A model generated the notes under the pieces. That model did not search any database. It had not been told where the DNA came from and worked only from the letters and a program-made list of their open reading frames with translations. Shown in pieces: positions 19,319-29,222 of a stretch of 64,000 nt of DNA (position 1 is the stretch's first letter; each line of letters starts with the position of its first letter). The DNA is taken from assembly GCF_034087045.1 (NCBI RefSeq), contig NZ_CP139247.1, positions 7,280,001 through 7,344,000 on the forward strand, given 5' to 3'. This stretch comes from Chitinophaga sancti (GTDB lineage Bacteria > Bacteroidota > Bacteroidia > Chitinophagales > Chitinophagaceae). Made by a program: the position numbers and the translations under genes.

Positions 19319-21697
19319 ATGAGACAATTCTTACTGTTATGGCTGGTTTTCAGCGCAGTCTCGGTACATGCACAAACCGTGCTTACCGGTATAGTCACTG
19401 ACAAAAAAACCGGCCGCCCCCTTGAAGGCGTGTCCGTCAGCATTATTTCTGCCGACAATACCGGCGCCCATTCCAATGCCAATGGGGTTTACCGCATTTT
19501 ACTCCCTTCACAGGGCACCTTTACTATCAAAGCAACTTACCTGGGCTTTCAGCCCCTCACTACCTCTGTGCATACAAACGGTACCCGTACCAATGCCGAT
19601 CTGCAAATGGAAGAAACCGGCCTCTTCGTACAACCTGTTGAAATTACCAGCCTGCGCGTAGGCCAGCATGCGCCATTTACTCAATCTACTATCACTGCCG
19701 AAGAGATTAAGAAGCAAAACCTGGGACAGGATCTGCCCATCCTGCTCAATCAAATGCCGGGTGTGGTGACCAACTCCGATGCTGGTACTGGCATTGGTTA
19801 CACCAGTATGCGTGTAAGAGGTACGGACATCACCCGTATCAATGTTACGAACAACGGTATCCCTGTCAATGATGCGGAATCACAGGGCACCTATTTTGTA
19901 GATATTCCAGACCTCGCTTCCAGCGTGAGCAGTATTCAGCTGCAACGGGGTGTAGGTACTTCTACCAACGGTGCCGGAGCTTTCGGCGCCTCTCTCAATA
20001 TCAGCACCAACGATTACAGAGAGAAAGCTTATGGCGAAATCTACAACAGCTTCGGCTCTTTCAATTCATGGAAGAACACTGTCAAAGCAGGTACCGGCCT
20101 CATTAACGGCCACTTTACCGTAGATGCGCGCCTGTCAAGAGTCACCTCCGATGGATACATTGACCGTGCCAGCTCCAATCTCAAAGCTTTTTATACTTCT
20201 GCCGCATATATATCTAAGAACACCGCCATCCGCCTCAACATTTCTTCAGGCACTGAAAAGACTTACCAGGCATGGAACGGCGTACCACAGGATTCCCTGG
20301 CTACCCACCGTACCTATAACTCTGCCGGACAAAAATCGGATGGCTCTTATTATAATAACGAAACGGACAATTACCAGATGGACAACTACCAGTTGTTCCT
20401 CAATCAGGCCCTCAGCGATAAACTGAACTTCACCGTTGCTGCTCACTATACCAAAGGCAAAGGGTATTACGAGCAGTACAAAGAAGCGCAGGCATACAGT
20501 GATTATGGCCTTGCCAATCCTGTTATCAATGATGCAGAAGTGACCAGCACAGACCTCATCCGTCAGCTATGGCTGGACAATGATTTCTATGGTAGCATCT
20601 TCTCTGTCAACTACCAGGATACTAAATTCAGCTGGAGTGTAGGTGGTGGATGGAACCGTTACGAAGGCAATCATAACGGACAAATTATCTGGGCACAATA
20701 TGCCATCGACAAGGATTATAAATACTATAACCTGGATGCAATGAAGCGGGATGCAAACATCTACTGGAAAGGTGAATACAAAGTGACCAAAGCCCTCCGT
20801 GTATTTGCTGATCTGCAATACCGCGATGTGAAATATAACATTGATGGTTTTGAAGATAATCCTACACTCATCCAGCATAACAAATACAACTTCTTCAATC
20901 CCAAAGCAGGTATCACCTATTCACTCAATGAGCAACAGGATGTATATGCTTCCTTCGCTATTGGAAATAAAGAACCTAACCGCGATGACTTTGAAGCAGC
21001 GAAACTACAAACACCAAAGGCTGAAAGTCTGCGTGATGTAGAAGCAGGCTACACCCTGCGTACACACCACCTGGTATTGCAGGCGAACGTGTACTACATG
21101 AACTACAAAAATCAACTGGTACAAACCGGCAAACTGAATGAAGTAGGTGCTTATACCCGCACGAACATTCCTAAAAGCTACCGCACCGGTATTGAATTAC
21201 AGGGTACACAGCGACTGGGCAGATATTTCAGCATTGGTTTGAATGCGGCACTCAGTCAGAATAAAGTGAAAAACTTTGTGAGCTATATCGATAACTACGA
21301 TACTGGTGGTCAGGATACCCTCGTGTCCGGCAGCAGTAATATTGCCTTCTCTCCTGCCTTTGTAGGTGGTTATACATTGACTGCAAAGCCAGTAAAGAAC
21401 CTTGAAATAGCCCTGATAGGTAAGTATGTAAGCCGTCAGTACCTGGATAATACTGGCGATAAAGAACGTAGCCTGGATGGCTATTATACCAATGATCTGC
21501 GCATTAATTATATCGTACCACAAAAGCTCTTTAAAGAACTGGGATTACAATTCATGCTGAATAATATCTGGAATGCTATGTATAGTCCTAATGGTTATAC
21601 TTATATGTACAGGGAAGGCGGACAGTTATACTCTTCCAACGGATATTACCCAATGGCCGGAACGAATTTCTTTGCAGGGATCAATATCGGATTCTAA
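19319..21697 (+). CDS. TonB-dependent outer membrane receptor, probable thiamin uptake
   Basis: 792 residues: signal peptide (MRQFLLLWLVFSAVSVHAQ), a carboxypeptidase-like beta domain (LTGIVTDKKTGRPLEGVSV, about 22-105), a plug domain (about 115-225, with MRVRGTDITRINVTNNGIPV) and a 22-strand barrel ending in GINIGF. It imports a ligand across the outer membrane with TonB energy. Control by a TPP riboswitch points to thiamin or a thiamin phosphate, matching known riboswitch-controlled receptors of Bacteroidota. There is no SusD partner. It is followed by a terminator, so it is a single-gene unit. Confidence 0.9.
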   Translation: MRQFLLLWLVFSAVSVHAQTVLTGIVTDKKTGRPLEGVSVSIISADNTGAHSNANGVYRILLPSQGTFTIKATYLGFQPLTTSVHTNGTRTNADLQMEETGLFVQPVEITSLRVGQHAPFTQSTITAEEIKKQNLGQDLPILLNQMPGVVTNSDAGTGIGYTSMRVRGTDITRINVTNNGIPVNDAESQGTYFVDIPDLASSVSSIQLQRGVGTSTNGAGAFGASLNISTNDYREKAYGEIYNSFGSFNSWKNTVKAGTGLINGHFTVDARLSRVTSDGYIDRASSNLKAFYTSAAYISKNTAIRLNISSGTEKTYQAWNGVPQDSLATHRTYNSAGQKSDGSYYNNETDNYQMDNYQLFLNQALSDKLNFTVAAHYTKGKGYYEQYKEAQAYSDYGLANPVINDAEVTSTDLIRQLWLDNDFYGSIFSVNYQDTKFSWSVGGGWNRYEGNHNGQIIWAQYAIDKDYKYYNLDAMKRDANIYWKGEYKVTKALRVFADLQYRDVKYNIDGFEDNPTLIQHNKYNFFNPKAGITYSLNEQQDVYASFAIGNKEPNRDDFEAAKLQTPKAESLRDVEAGYTLRTHHLVLQANVYYMNYKNQLVQTGKLNEVGAYTRTNIPKSYRTGIELQGTQRLGRYFSIGLNAALSQNKVKNFVSYIDNYDTGGQDTLVSGSSNIAFSPAFVGGYTLTAKPVKNLEIALIGKYVSRQYLDNTGDKERSLDGYYTNDLRINYIVPQKLFKELGLQFMLNNIWNAMYSPNGYTYMYREGGQLYSSNGYYPMAGTNFFAGINIGF

Positions 21698-21719
21698 TTT
21701 TAAAAAGGACATATTATGA

Positions 21720-21761
21720 AAGGGAGTGTACCAGTATAACGGTACACTCCCTTATTTTTTT
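21720..21761 (+). terminator. terminator of the TonB-dependent receptor gene
   Basis: Perfect 13-bp arms (21720-21732 and 21741-21753, core AGGGAGTGTACC), loop of 8, followed by eight T after one A. Confidence 0.92.
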
Positions 21762-21797
21762 TATATCTTCGTCGGGAGCCCTAAATGTTAATCTGGT

Positions 21798-22796
21798 ATG
21801 TCAATTAAAGAACTGATCAAAACAAGATGGACTGTCGAGAGTGACAGGATCACGATTTACCCGTATGGATGGTACTTTGTCATAAGCGTTATTCTTGCCG
21901 TACTCTTTATTGGATTTACTATTGCTGTGTATGTAATGGAACCTTATAGTTTTGGTACAGCCATGTCTATTCTAATTCCATTTTTTCTCGTCATGATCGT
22001 GTTGTTTTTTGCGAGTGGGTATACCCATGTTGTCTTTGATAATAACAATTTCAAAATGACGAAGCGCTGGATGGGAGTTGTGCCCGTAGTCACCAAATCA
22101 TTCGATCAGCTGCATGGTGTGAATGTAATGAAGCAATCCACCGGTGGTTTTAACTTCAGGATCTATCCAAGGAATGATAAGTTTGGAAAAGGAGTGGCGA
22201 TTTCCTCTTATTATAACAAGGAATCGCATCCGAATTGTGTGACGTTTACACAGGAAGTGATTCCTCTTATCCACCGGTACCTGGATATGAATAGTCCACT
22301 GCCTGAACAGAAGGAAATCATTACAGCATACCAGTACTTTACGGAGAGCAATGGTATCTACACGTATAAACAACGTAGGTTGGCTATGGTCATCTTATTC
22401 ATCGCCTGTATAGCACTGGGTATTCATGAATGTACACCGTTTGCATATAGTATGTATAAAAGCAATGCTTTGCGTATTGGTATGCTGGTAGGGCCTTTCC
22501 TGTTTGCAGCGGTATTTCTGAATGCGCTGTTCATGAAGATCGTCTTCGATACGAAGCAGCGGATAATAGAAAAAACCAGTCCGGCAAGATGGGGGAATCT
22601 GAAAATGCCATTCGAATATTTCCAGAACTTTCATATGATCAGGAAAACCACGAATGGCGCTTATTCCGGTACGGAGGTACATATGATATTCCATGAGCCG
22701 GGGGCGAAGAATACAAAAAATATGATGATCCGGCAGGTGCAGAATACCAAAAAGATTGATAGACTGGTAGAAGAGATAAAAAGTATTATGAGATAA
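21798..22796 (+). CDS. membrane protein with PH-like domain, function unknown
   Basis: 332 residues. Two hydrophobic segments near the N-terminus (about 28-48 and 52-74), a soluble beta-rich part that resembles a bacterial pleckstrin-homology fold (HVVFDNNNFKMTKRWMGVVP and following), then two more membrane segments (about 190-207 and 223-245) and a second soluble part. I do not recognise a named family. A strong terminator separates it from the receptor upstream, so no link to thiamin is implied. Confidence 0.75.
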   Translation: MSIKELIKTRWTVESDRITIYPYGWYFVISVILAVLFIGFTIAVYVMEPYSFGTAMSILIPFFLVMIVLFFASGYTHVVFDNNNFKMTKRWMGVVPVVTKSFDQLHGVNVMKQSTGGFNFRIYPRNDKFGKGVAISSYYNKESHPNCVTFTQEVIPLIHRYLDMNSPLPEQKEIITAYQYFTESNGIYTYKQRRLAMVILFIACIALGIHECTPFAYSMYKSNALRIGMLVGPFLFAAVFLNALFMKIVFDTKQRIIEKTSPARWGNLKMPFEYFQNFHMIRKTTNGAYSGTEVHMIFHEPGAKNTKNMMIRQVQNTKKIDRLVEEIKSIMR

Positions 22797-22826
22797 AAAA
22801 GGAGCGGAATAATTCCGCTCCCTTTA
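22797..22826. terminator. bidirectional terminator between convergent genes
   Basis: Perfect 10-bp arms GGAGCGGAAT/ATTCCGCTCC (22801-22810, 22812-22821) flanked by A6 and TTT; it serves the membrane-protein gene (+) and the end of the arginine operon (-). Confidence 0.88.
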
Positions 22827-22845
22827 ATAAAATAGGTTAGTAAGT

Positions 22846-24177
22846 CTACTTAGTCAATGCTGCAATCGCTGCATCTACTTTGACAAAGTTAAACCCTTTC
22901 AACACATCTTCCATCATTTTATTTATTTCCGCAGTCCCCGGGTTCCCAATACTTCCCTCATGGGTATGTTGTACTGCTTTTTCAGGTGCAAAATTCCCCT
23001 TCTCTATATCCAACCCTACCTGCTTGTAAGCCTCTCTGAAAGGCACACCTTCCAGCACCAGCTTATTTACCACTTCCACACTAAACAGGTACTGATACTT
23101 TGCATCATCCAGGATATTCTCCTTGATGCGAATGTTAGACAACATCAACCCTGTCATCTGGATGCAATCTTTCAGCACCCCAAATGCAGGAAACAAATTC
23201 TCCTTCAGCAACTGCAGATCACGGTGATAACCAAGAGGTAAATTGGTAATCATCATCGCAATCTCATTTGGCAACGCCTGCAATTTATTACAATGAGAAC
23301 GGATCAGTTCCCACACATCCGGGTTCTTTTTATGCGGCATGATACTACTACCAGTCGTCAGCTCATCAGGGAAGGAGATAAAACCAAAATTCTGGTTCAT
23401 AAACAACGTCGCATCCATCGCCATCTTAGCCAGCGAAGCCGCAATACCTGCCAGTGCAAAAGATACGATCTTCTCCGTCTTACCACGCCCCATCTGTGCA
23501 TACACCACATTGTAATTCAGGTCGTCGAAACCTAACAACTGGGTGGTGAGTGTACGGTTCAGCGGGAAAGAAGAACCATATCCCGCAGCAGAACCCAATG
23601 GGTTTTTGTTCACCACTTTGTAAGCGCCCTGCAGCATCGTCAGGTCATCTACCAGGCTTTCTGCATACGCACCAAACCAGAGACCAAATGAAGAAGGCAT
23701 AGCAATCTGCAGGTGTGTATACCCCGGCATCAGGCGATCTTTATATTCTTCACTCTTTTGCTGCAACAGGTCGAACAGGCCTTTAACTTCCTTTACTAAT
23801 ACTTGCAACTCCGAACGCAGGAATAATTTCAGGTCTACTAAAACCTGGTCATTCCTGGATCGTCCGCTATGGATCTTTTTACCAACCTCACCCAAACGGC
23901 GGGTCAGCAGCAGCTCTACCTGGGAGTGAATATCTTCTACCCCATCTTCCAGTACAAAGTTGCCTTCCTGTATCTCTTTGTAGATCTGTTTTAATTCTTT
24001 TTGCAGCACAGCCAATTCGTCTGCTGTAAGCAGGCCAATCGTCTGTAGCATCGTCGTATGTGCCAGTGACCCAAGCACATCGAAAGGCGCGAGAAAAGCA
24101 TCCATTTCACGATCTTTACCTACCGTGAATTTATCTACTTCAGCAAGGGCTGCTTTGTCTTTTTGCCAGATTTTCAT
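22846..24177 (-). CDS. argH: argininosuccinate lyase
   Basis: 443 residues of the fumarase/aspartase superfamily. The signature GSSIMPHKKNPD lies near residue 280, with HSGRSRNDQV near 100 and TPGYTHLQ-like PGYTHLQIAMPS near 155. It splits argininosuccinate into arginine and fumarate, the last step of the pathway. It is the final gene of the eight-gene operon, 6 bp after argE, and a terminator follows. Confidence 0.96.
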   Translation of the reverse strand: MKIWQKDKAALAEVDKFTVGKDREMDAFLAPFDVLGSLAHTTMLQTIGLLTADELAVLQKELKQIYKEIQEGNFVLEDGVEDIHSQVELLLTRRLGEVGKKIHSGRSRNDQVLVDLKLFLRSELQVLVKEVKGLFDLLQQKSEEYKDRLMPGYTHLQIAMPSSFGLWFGAYAESLVDDLTMLQGAYKVVNKNPLGSAAGYGSSFPLNRTLTTQLLGFDDLNYNVVYAQMGRGKTEKIVSFALAGIAASLAKMAMDATLFMNQNFGFISFPDELTTGSSIMPHKKNPDVWELIRSHCNKLQALPNEIAMMITNLPLGYHRDLQLLKENLFPAFGVLKDCIQMTGLMLSNIRIKENILDDAKYQYLFSVEVVNKLVLEGVPFREAYKQVGLDIEKGNFAPEKAVQHTHEGSIGNPGTAEINKMMEDVLKGFNFVKVDAAIAALTK

Positions 24178-24183
24178 TTCAAA

Positions 24184-25254
24184 TTAGTTTTTAATAATCT
24201 CTTCCAACAATGATATATAACTGTCTATTCCCTGTCTCACTTCATCCACAAAAATGAACTCATCAGCGGTGTGTGATCTGGCAGAATCGCCAGGTCCCAT
24301 CTTGATAGAAGTAGATGGAATCAATGCCTGATCAGAAGTGGTAGGTGAACCATAACAGGTCTTTCCTAACCGCACGCCTGCCTGTACAAACGGATGGTCC
24401 AGCGGAATACCGGAAGGACGCATACGGATAGAACGCGGCTTTATTTCACACTTCACATTTTCCTGGATGATCTCCAGGATTTCTTCCAGGGTATACTGTT
24501 CTGTTACTCGTACATCTACTACAAAAGATACATCTGCAGGCACCACATTGTGTGCTTTGTTCGATGTATTGATCACGGTAACACTCATCTTCACAGGACC
24601 CAGTGTTTCAGATACTTTTGGATACTGATAGGTGCGGAACCATTCAATATCTGACAGTGCCTTATAAAGGGCATTTTCGCCCTCATTTCTCGCCGCATGA
24701 CCAGCTTTCCCATACACTGTACAATCCAGTACCATCAGGCCTTTTTCGGCGATGGCCAGTTGTGTTTGTGTAGGTTCACCAACGATCGCAAATTCAATGG
24801 CTGGCAACTGATCGAGAATGCTTTCGATACCATTGTGACCACTGATCTCTTCTTCGGCAGTAGCGGTGAGAATAATGTTATATTTTAAATCCTGCCTTTC
24901 GTAGAAATGCAGGAAGGTGGCGATCAGGCTGACCAGGCAACCACCTGCATCATTACTCCCCAATCCATACAGTTTGCCATCCTCAATATCAGGCGAGAAT
25001 GGATTACGTGTATATTGCGGGTTTGGCTTTACAGTATCGTGATGGGAATTGAATACGATCACTGGTTTGGCAGGATCGAAGTATTTATTTTGCGCCCAGA
25101 TGTTATTCAGATGCTGGTTGAAAGGAATGTTTCTCGCAGTCAGAAATTCGCCGATCAGTTTAGCAGTATCCTGCTCTTCCCTGCTCAGGGAAGGTGTTGC
25201 GATCAGTGATTTTAACAGTTCAACAGCGTCTGCATACAATTGTTGGTTCCACAT
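24184..25254 (-). CDS. argE: M20-family N-acyl-L-ornithine/citrulline deacylase (ArgE type)
   Basis: 356 residues. M20 zinc-peptidase motifs: NSHHDTVKP with metal-binding His and Asp, GSNDAGG with the bridging Asp, and TATAEEEISGHNG with the catalytic Glu pair; a dimerisation domain occupies about residues 170-270. In this operon it removes the acyl group after carbamoylation. Because the transcarbamylase here looks like the succinyl type, the substrate is probably N-succinylcitrulline rather than N-acetylornithine; this is inferred from context. It is 5 bp from argB. Confidence 0.9.
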   Translation of the reverse strand: MWNQQLYADAVELLKSLIATPSLSREEQDTAKLIGEFLTARNIPFNQHLNNIWAQNKYFDPAKPVIVFNSHHDTVKPNPQYTRNPFSPDIEDGKLYGLGSNDAGGCLVSLIATFLHFYERQDLKYNIILTATAEEEISGHNGIESILDQLPAIEFAIVGEPTQTQLAIAEKGLMVLDCTVYGKAGHAARNEGENALYKALSDIEWFRTYQYPKVSETLGPVKMSVTVINTSNKAHNVVPADVSFVVDVRVTEQYTLEEILEIIQENVKCEIKPRSIRMRPSGIPLDHPFVQAGVRLGKTCYGSPTTSDQALIPSTSIKMGPGDSARSHTADEFIFVDEVRQGIDSYISLLEEIIKN

Positions 25255-25259
25255 AGGTG

Positions 25260-26048
25260 TTAGCGTATTAAGGTGCCGGCTACTGTGTCAGAGGTATTGC
25301 TCAGCACATCGTCTGCATGGCCGATCAGCACTTCATTTACCCCACTCTCAATCGCAGCAAATGCGTTGTTCAGCTTAGGAAGAATACCGTCTGTCAGCAC
25401 GCCGTCTGCCAGTAGCTCGTTATAGATTTGACGGTCGATCAGGTTAATGACTGCATTGTCGTCCTGTGCGTCGTGTAGTACTCCTTTCTTTTCGAAACAG
25501 TAAATCAGTCTTACGTTATATACTTTCGACATCGCAATCGCCAGCGCACTGGCGATGGTATCTGCATTTGTGTTCAGTATCTGCCCTTTGCCATCGTGGG
25601 TCAGGGAGGCGAATACCGGTGTCAGGTCAGCTTCCAGCAATGCTTTCAGCGGTGCGGACTGTACCTGGTCGTTATTAATGTCTCCTACAAATCCGTAGTC
25701 GATCTCTTTTACAGGTCTTTTTACAGCAGGGATAATGTTGGCGTCTGCACCTGTCATGCCGATGGCGTTACAACCGTTTGCCTGTAATTTTGCCACCAGT
25801 TGTTTGTTCACCAAACCACCATATACCATGGTCACTACGTCAATAGTATCCGCGTCTGTAATACGGCGGCCATCTACATATTTTGATTCGATACCCAGTT
25901 TATCACCTATTCTTGTCGCTATCTTTCCACCACCGTGTATCAGTATTTTCTTACCCTGAATGTTAGAGAACTTTTGTAAAAAAGTATCCAGTAAAACAGG
26001 GTTGTCGATGACGTTACCGCCGACTTTAATGACAAAAAGATCGATCAT
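25260..26048 (-). CDS. argB: N-acetylglutamate (or N-succinylglutamate) kinase
   Basis: 262 residues of the amino-acid kinase family: KVGGNVID at the N-terminus, HGGGKIATRIGDKLG near residue 39, and INTNADTIASALA near residue 157. It phosphorylates the N-acylated glutamate, the second pathway step. The classic HGGGP of acetylglutamate kinases reads HGGGK here, which may reflect the Bacteroidota subtype. A small hairpin separates it from argF'. Confidence 0.93.
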   Translation of the reverse strand: MIDLFVIKVGGNVIDNPVLLDTFLQKFSNIQGKKILIHGGGKIATRIGDKLGIESKYVDGRRITDADTIDVVTMVYGGLVNKQLVAKLQANGCNAIGMTGADANIIPAVKRPVKEIDYGFVGDINNDQVQSAPLKALLEADLTPVFASLTHDGKGQILNTNADTIASALAIAMSKVYNVRLIYCFEKKGVLHDAQDDNAVINLIDRQIYNELLADGVLTDGILPKLNNAFAAIESGVNEVLIGHADDVLSNTSDTVAGTLIR

Positions 26049-26067
26049 ATTTTACTTAAAAATTGGG

Positions 26068-26089
26068 AGGCATCCCTTGCGGGATGCCT
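26068..26089 (-). other. intercistronic hairpin in the arginine operon
   Basis: 9-bp arms AGGCATCCC/GGGATGCCT (26068-26076, 26081-26089) with a 4-base loop, between argF' and argB. On the minus strand it is followed by CCCAATTTTT, a poor T run, so it could be a partial terminator or an mRNA-stabilising element. Confidence 0.6.
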
Positions 26090-26094
26090 TCATA

Positions 26095-27048
26095 TTATTT
26101 ATTCTTCAAAATCTCGCTTAACACAGCCTGCGCAGCCCATACACGGTTGCCGGCTTCTGGTATGACGATCGAATTCGGACCATCCAGTACCTCATCTGCA
26201 ATCACTACATTTCGCCTTACCGGCAGACAGTGCATGATCTTCGCATTGTTCGTACCTATCAGTTTCGCGTTGTCTACCATCCAGCTGGGATCTGTGCAGG
26301 TGATCTTACCATAGTCGTTGTAAGATGACCAGTTCTTCACGTATACAAAGTCAGCCCCTTCCAGTGCCTTATCCTGGTTGTATTCGATCCGCGCATTACC
26401 ACTGAATTTTGGGTCCAGTTCGTACCCTTCAGGATGTGTGATCACGAAATCAACTTCACCCCATGCATTCATCCATTGTGCAAATGAATTGGGTACTGCC
26501 TGTGGCAATGCTTTTACATGTGGTGCCCATGTCAGTACTACCTTTGGTTTACGTGGCTGCTGCCAGCGTTCTGCAATGGTAATAACGTCGGTGAGGCTCT
26601 GCAGCGGGTGCAGGGTCGCACTTTCCAGGCTCACCACAGGTACACCTGCGTATTTGATAAACTGGTTAATATACTTCTCCGTGTAATCCGCTTCCTTGTC
26701 TTTCAGACCGGGGAAAGTACGGATCGCCATGATGTCAAAATATTGCCCCATCACTGCTGCCGCTTCTTTCACGTGCTCTGATGTGCTGCCATTCATAATT
26801 GCACCATCATTCATTTCCAGTTGCCAGCCTTCCTTATCGATGTTGAATACAACAGCTTCCATCCCCAGGTTCTTTGCCGCCACCTGCGTACTCAATCGTG
26901 TTCGCAGACTTGGGTTTAAGAATATCATACCCAGGGTCTTGTTCTCACCCAGTTTCTTATCTTTAAAAGGCTGTTTTTTGTAGTCCAGAGCGATATCCAC
27001 TAACCGTGGGACACTTGGCACATCATCTACTGAAATAAATTGTTTCAT
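26095..27048 (-). CDS. argF': N-succinylornithine/N-acetylornithine transcarbamylase
   Basis: 317 residues. The carbamoyl-phosphate motif reads PSLRTRLS instead of the STRTR of ordinary ornithine transcarbamylase, and the C-terminal motif is HCLPVRRN; both are typical of acylornithine carbamoyltransferases. At the position known to decide between acetyl and succinyl substrates (Glu92 in Xanthomonas, Pro90 in Bacteroides fragilis) the segment NGSTSEHVKEA has Ser, a residue reported to favour succinylornithine. It carbamoylates the acylated ornithine. It lies between argD and argB. Confidence 0.94.
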   Translation of the reverse strand: MKQFISVDDVPSVPRLVDIALDYKKQPFKDKKLGENKTLGMIFLNPSLRTRLSTQVAAKNLGMEAVVFNIDKEGWQLEMNDGAIMNGSTSEHVKEAAAVMGQYFDIMAIRTFPGLKDKEADYTEKYINQFIKYAGVPVVSLESATLHPLQSLTDVITIAERWQQPRKPKVVLTWAPHVKALPQAVPNSFAQWMNAWGEVDFVITHPEGYELDPKFSGNARIEYNQDKALEGADFVYVKNWSSYNDYGKITCTDPSWMVDNAKLIGTNNAKIMHCLPVRRNVVIADEVLDGPNSIVIPEAGNRVWAAQAVLSEILKNK

Positions 27049-27086
27049 TTTTTCTGTATGGCGCTGTAATGATGATAGTATAAAAG

Positions 27087-28211
27087 TTAATTCAGTTCTT
27101 TGCTGAAAGCAGTCAGGAACTCGTTGGCATGTTCCATGGTCAGTGCCAGTGAAGGCAGCAACCTGATCACATTTGGCTTCGCCTCGCCGGTAAAGATCTT
27201 ATGCTTAAATAACAGTTCTTTTCTCACATGGTTCAGTGACTCCGGCAGTTCGATACCGATCATGAGACCTTTCCCCCTTACCTCAGTTACCTGTGGGAAT
27301 TTCTTCAGTTCGCTGATCAGGTAGTTACCTACTTTCTCTGCGTTCGCAATCAGGTTTTCATTCTCCATTGTTTCCAGTACTGCCAGTGCTGCTGCACAAG
27401 CCAGGTGATTACCACCAAAGGTTGTACCCAGCATGCCGTAAGCTGGTTTGATATGAGGAGCGATGATGATACCACCGATTGGGAAACCATTACCCATTCC
27501 CTTTGCCATGGTGTAAATATCTGCATTCACACCTGCATGGTCGTGGGAGTAGAATTTACCGCTTCTGCCGTAACCACACTGTACGCTGTCTGCTATGAAA
27601 ACTGCATTATACTGATCGCACAGACTTCTGATCTTTTGCAGGAAAGAAGTGCTGGCTACTTTAATACCACCTACACCCTGTATACCTTCGATGATCACAG
27701 AGGAGATTTCGTTGGCTTTGAAAGCCGCTTCCAGTGCTGCTTCATCTTCCCATGGCAGGAAAATTACGTTGTCAGTCTGGTTCACAGGCGCTACGATCTT
27801 AGGATTGTCTGTCACCGCAACAGCCAGGCTGGTTCTACCATGGAAGCTGTTTTTGAAAGCAATTACTTTCTTTTTACCATTGTAGAAAGAAGCCAGTTTC
27901 AGTGCATTCTCATTTGCCTCTGCGCCAGAGTTCACGAGGAACAGCTGGTAGTCAGGTTTACCGCTCAGTTGTCCCAGTTTTTCAGCCAGTTGCTGCTGAA
28001 TAGGGATCTTTACAGAATTGGAATAGAAACCAACTTTGTTCAGTTGTTCGGTGAGCCGCCTTACATAATGAGGATGTGTATGACCGATAGAGATCACAGC
28101 GTGACCGCCATACATGTCAAGATACTGGTTGCCCTGATCGTCCCAAACGTTGGAACCTAAGGCTTTTTCAATAGTAATATTATTGATGGGATATACGTCG
28201 AATAAATTCAT
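27087..28211 (-). CDS. argD: acetylornithine/succinylornithine aminotransferase
   Basis: 374 residues of class-III PLP aminotransferases: GHTHPHYV near residue 43, VNSGAEANENALKLA near 93, FKNSFHGRTSLAVAVT near 118, ADSVQCGYGRSGKF near 208 and the PLP-binding lysine in TMAKGMGNGFPIGG near residue 240. It makes the N-acylornithine from the semialdehyde. Located between argC and argF'. Confidence 0.95.
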   Translation of the reverse strand: MNLFDVYPINNITIEKALGSNVWDDQGNQYLDMYGGHAVISIGHTHPHYVRRLTEQLNKVGFYSNSVKIPIQQQLAEKLGQLSGKPDYQLFLVNSGAEANENALKLASFYNGKKKVIAFKNSFHGRTSLAVAVTDNPKIVAPVNQTDNVIFLPWEDEAALEAAFKANEISSVIIEGIQGVGGIKVASTSFLQKIRSLCDQYNAVFIADSVQCGYGRSGKFYSHDHAGVNADIYTMAKGMGNGFPIGGIIIAPHIKPAYGMLGTTFGGNHLACAAALAVLETMENENLIANAEKVGNYLISELKKFPQVTEVRGKGLMIGIELPESLNHVRKELLFKHKIFTGEAKPNVIRLLPSLALTMEHANEFLTAFSKELN

Positions 28212-28232
28212 TGTTAAGAAGGATCTTAAGAT

Positions 28233-29216
28233 TTAAAATACGATTGATTTCAGCTTCAGTCCTGCAGTTTCATCCAGTCCGTACATGATGTTCATATTCT
28301 GAATGGCCTGTCCGGAGGCGCCTTTCACCAGGTTGTCCTCGATAGAGTGGATCACGAGTTTGTTGCCCACTTTTTCTAACTGGATCAGGACCTTGTTGGT
28401 GTTTACCACCTGTTTCAGGTCAATCTGTTTATCACTCACGTGTGTGAACGGTGCATCTGCATAATAGTCCTTATACAGCTGCTGTGCTTCTTCGATTGAC
28501 AGATCGCTGTTCAGGTACGAAGTGATCCAGATTCCTCTTGGGAAGTCACCTCTTACAGGTACAAAATTGATCTCACCTCCGAAAGAAGGTTGCAACAGCT
28601 GTAAGCTTCGTCGTATTTCCTTCAGGTGCTGATGGCTCAGCACTTTGTATGTGCTTACATTGTTGGCTCTCCATGTAAAATGGGAAGTTGCCTGCAGACT
28701 TTGTCCGGCACCGGTAGAACCAGTGATACCGGTCGTATGTACTTCCTGCAGTTTACCGGCTTTTGCCAGTGGCAGCAAGCCGAGTTGTATAGCAGTGGCA
28801 AAGCAGCCCGGGTTGGCGATGTTCTTTGCGCTGGCAATTTTTTCTTTGTTCAGCTCTACGAGACCATAAACGAATTCACGGCCTTTGGCTGTTTCACCGA
28901 GTCTGAAATCCTGGCTCAGATCGATGATATTGATGTGTGCAGGGATGTCGTTGTCTTCCACAAATTTCTTTGCTTCGCCATGTCCCAGGCAAAGGAAGAT
29001 CACATCCACATCATTGCTGAGTTCACCAGTAAAGGTGAGCTCAGTTTCGCCCAGCAGGTCAGCGTGCACGGCATACAAAGGATTGCCGGCATTACTGCGA
29101 CTGTGTACGAATGATATATTTACGTTGGGATGATTGAGTAAAAGACGGATCATTTCACCACCACCATAACCTGCGCCGCCTACGATCCCTGCATTTATTT
29201 TTTTCTCAGTTGCCAT
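28233..29216 (-). CDS. argC: N-acetyl-gamma-glutamyl-phosphate reductase
   Basis: 327 residues. N-terminal Rossmann motif AGIVGGAGYGGGEMIRLL and the catalytic cysteine in NPGCFATAIQLGLLPL near residue 136, then GITGSTGAGQS. It reduces the acylglutamyl phosphate to the semialdehyde with NADPH. It is 6 bp from argG and 21 bp from argD. Confidence 0.95.
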   Translation of the reverse strand: MATEKKINAGIVGGAGYGGGEMIRLLLNHPNVNISFVHSRSNAGNPLYAVHADLLGETELTFTGELSNDVDVIFLCLGHGEAKKFVEDNDIPAHINIIDLSQDFRLGETAKGREFVYGLVELNKEKIASAKNIANPGCFATAIQLGLLPLAKAGKLQEVHTTGITGSTGAGQSLQATSHFTWRANNVSTYKVLSHQHLKEIRRSLQLLQPSFGGEINFVPVRGDFPRGIWITSYLNSDLSIEEAQQLYKDYYADAPFTHVSDKQIDLKQVVNTNKVLIQLEKVGNKLVIHSIEDNLVKGASGQAIQNMNIMYGLDETAGLKLKSIVF

Positions 29217-29222
29217 TCTTAA

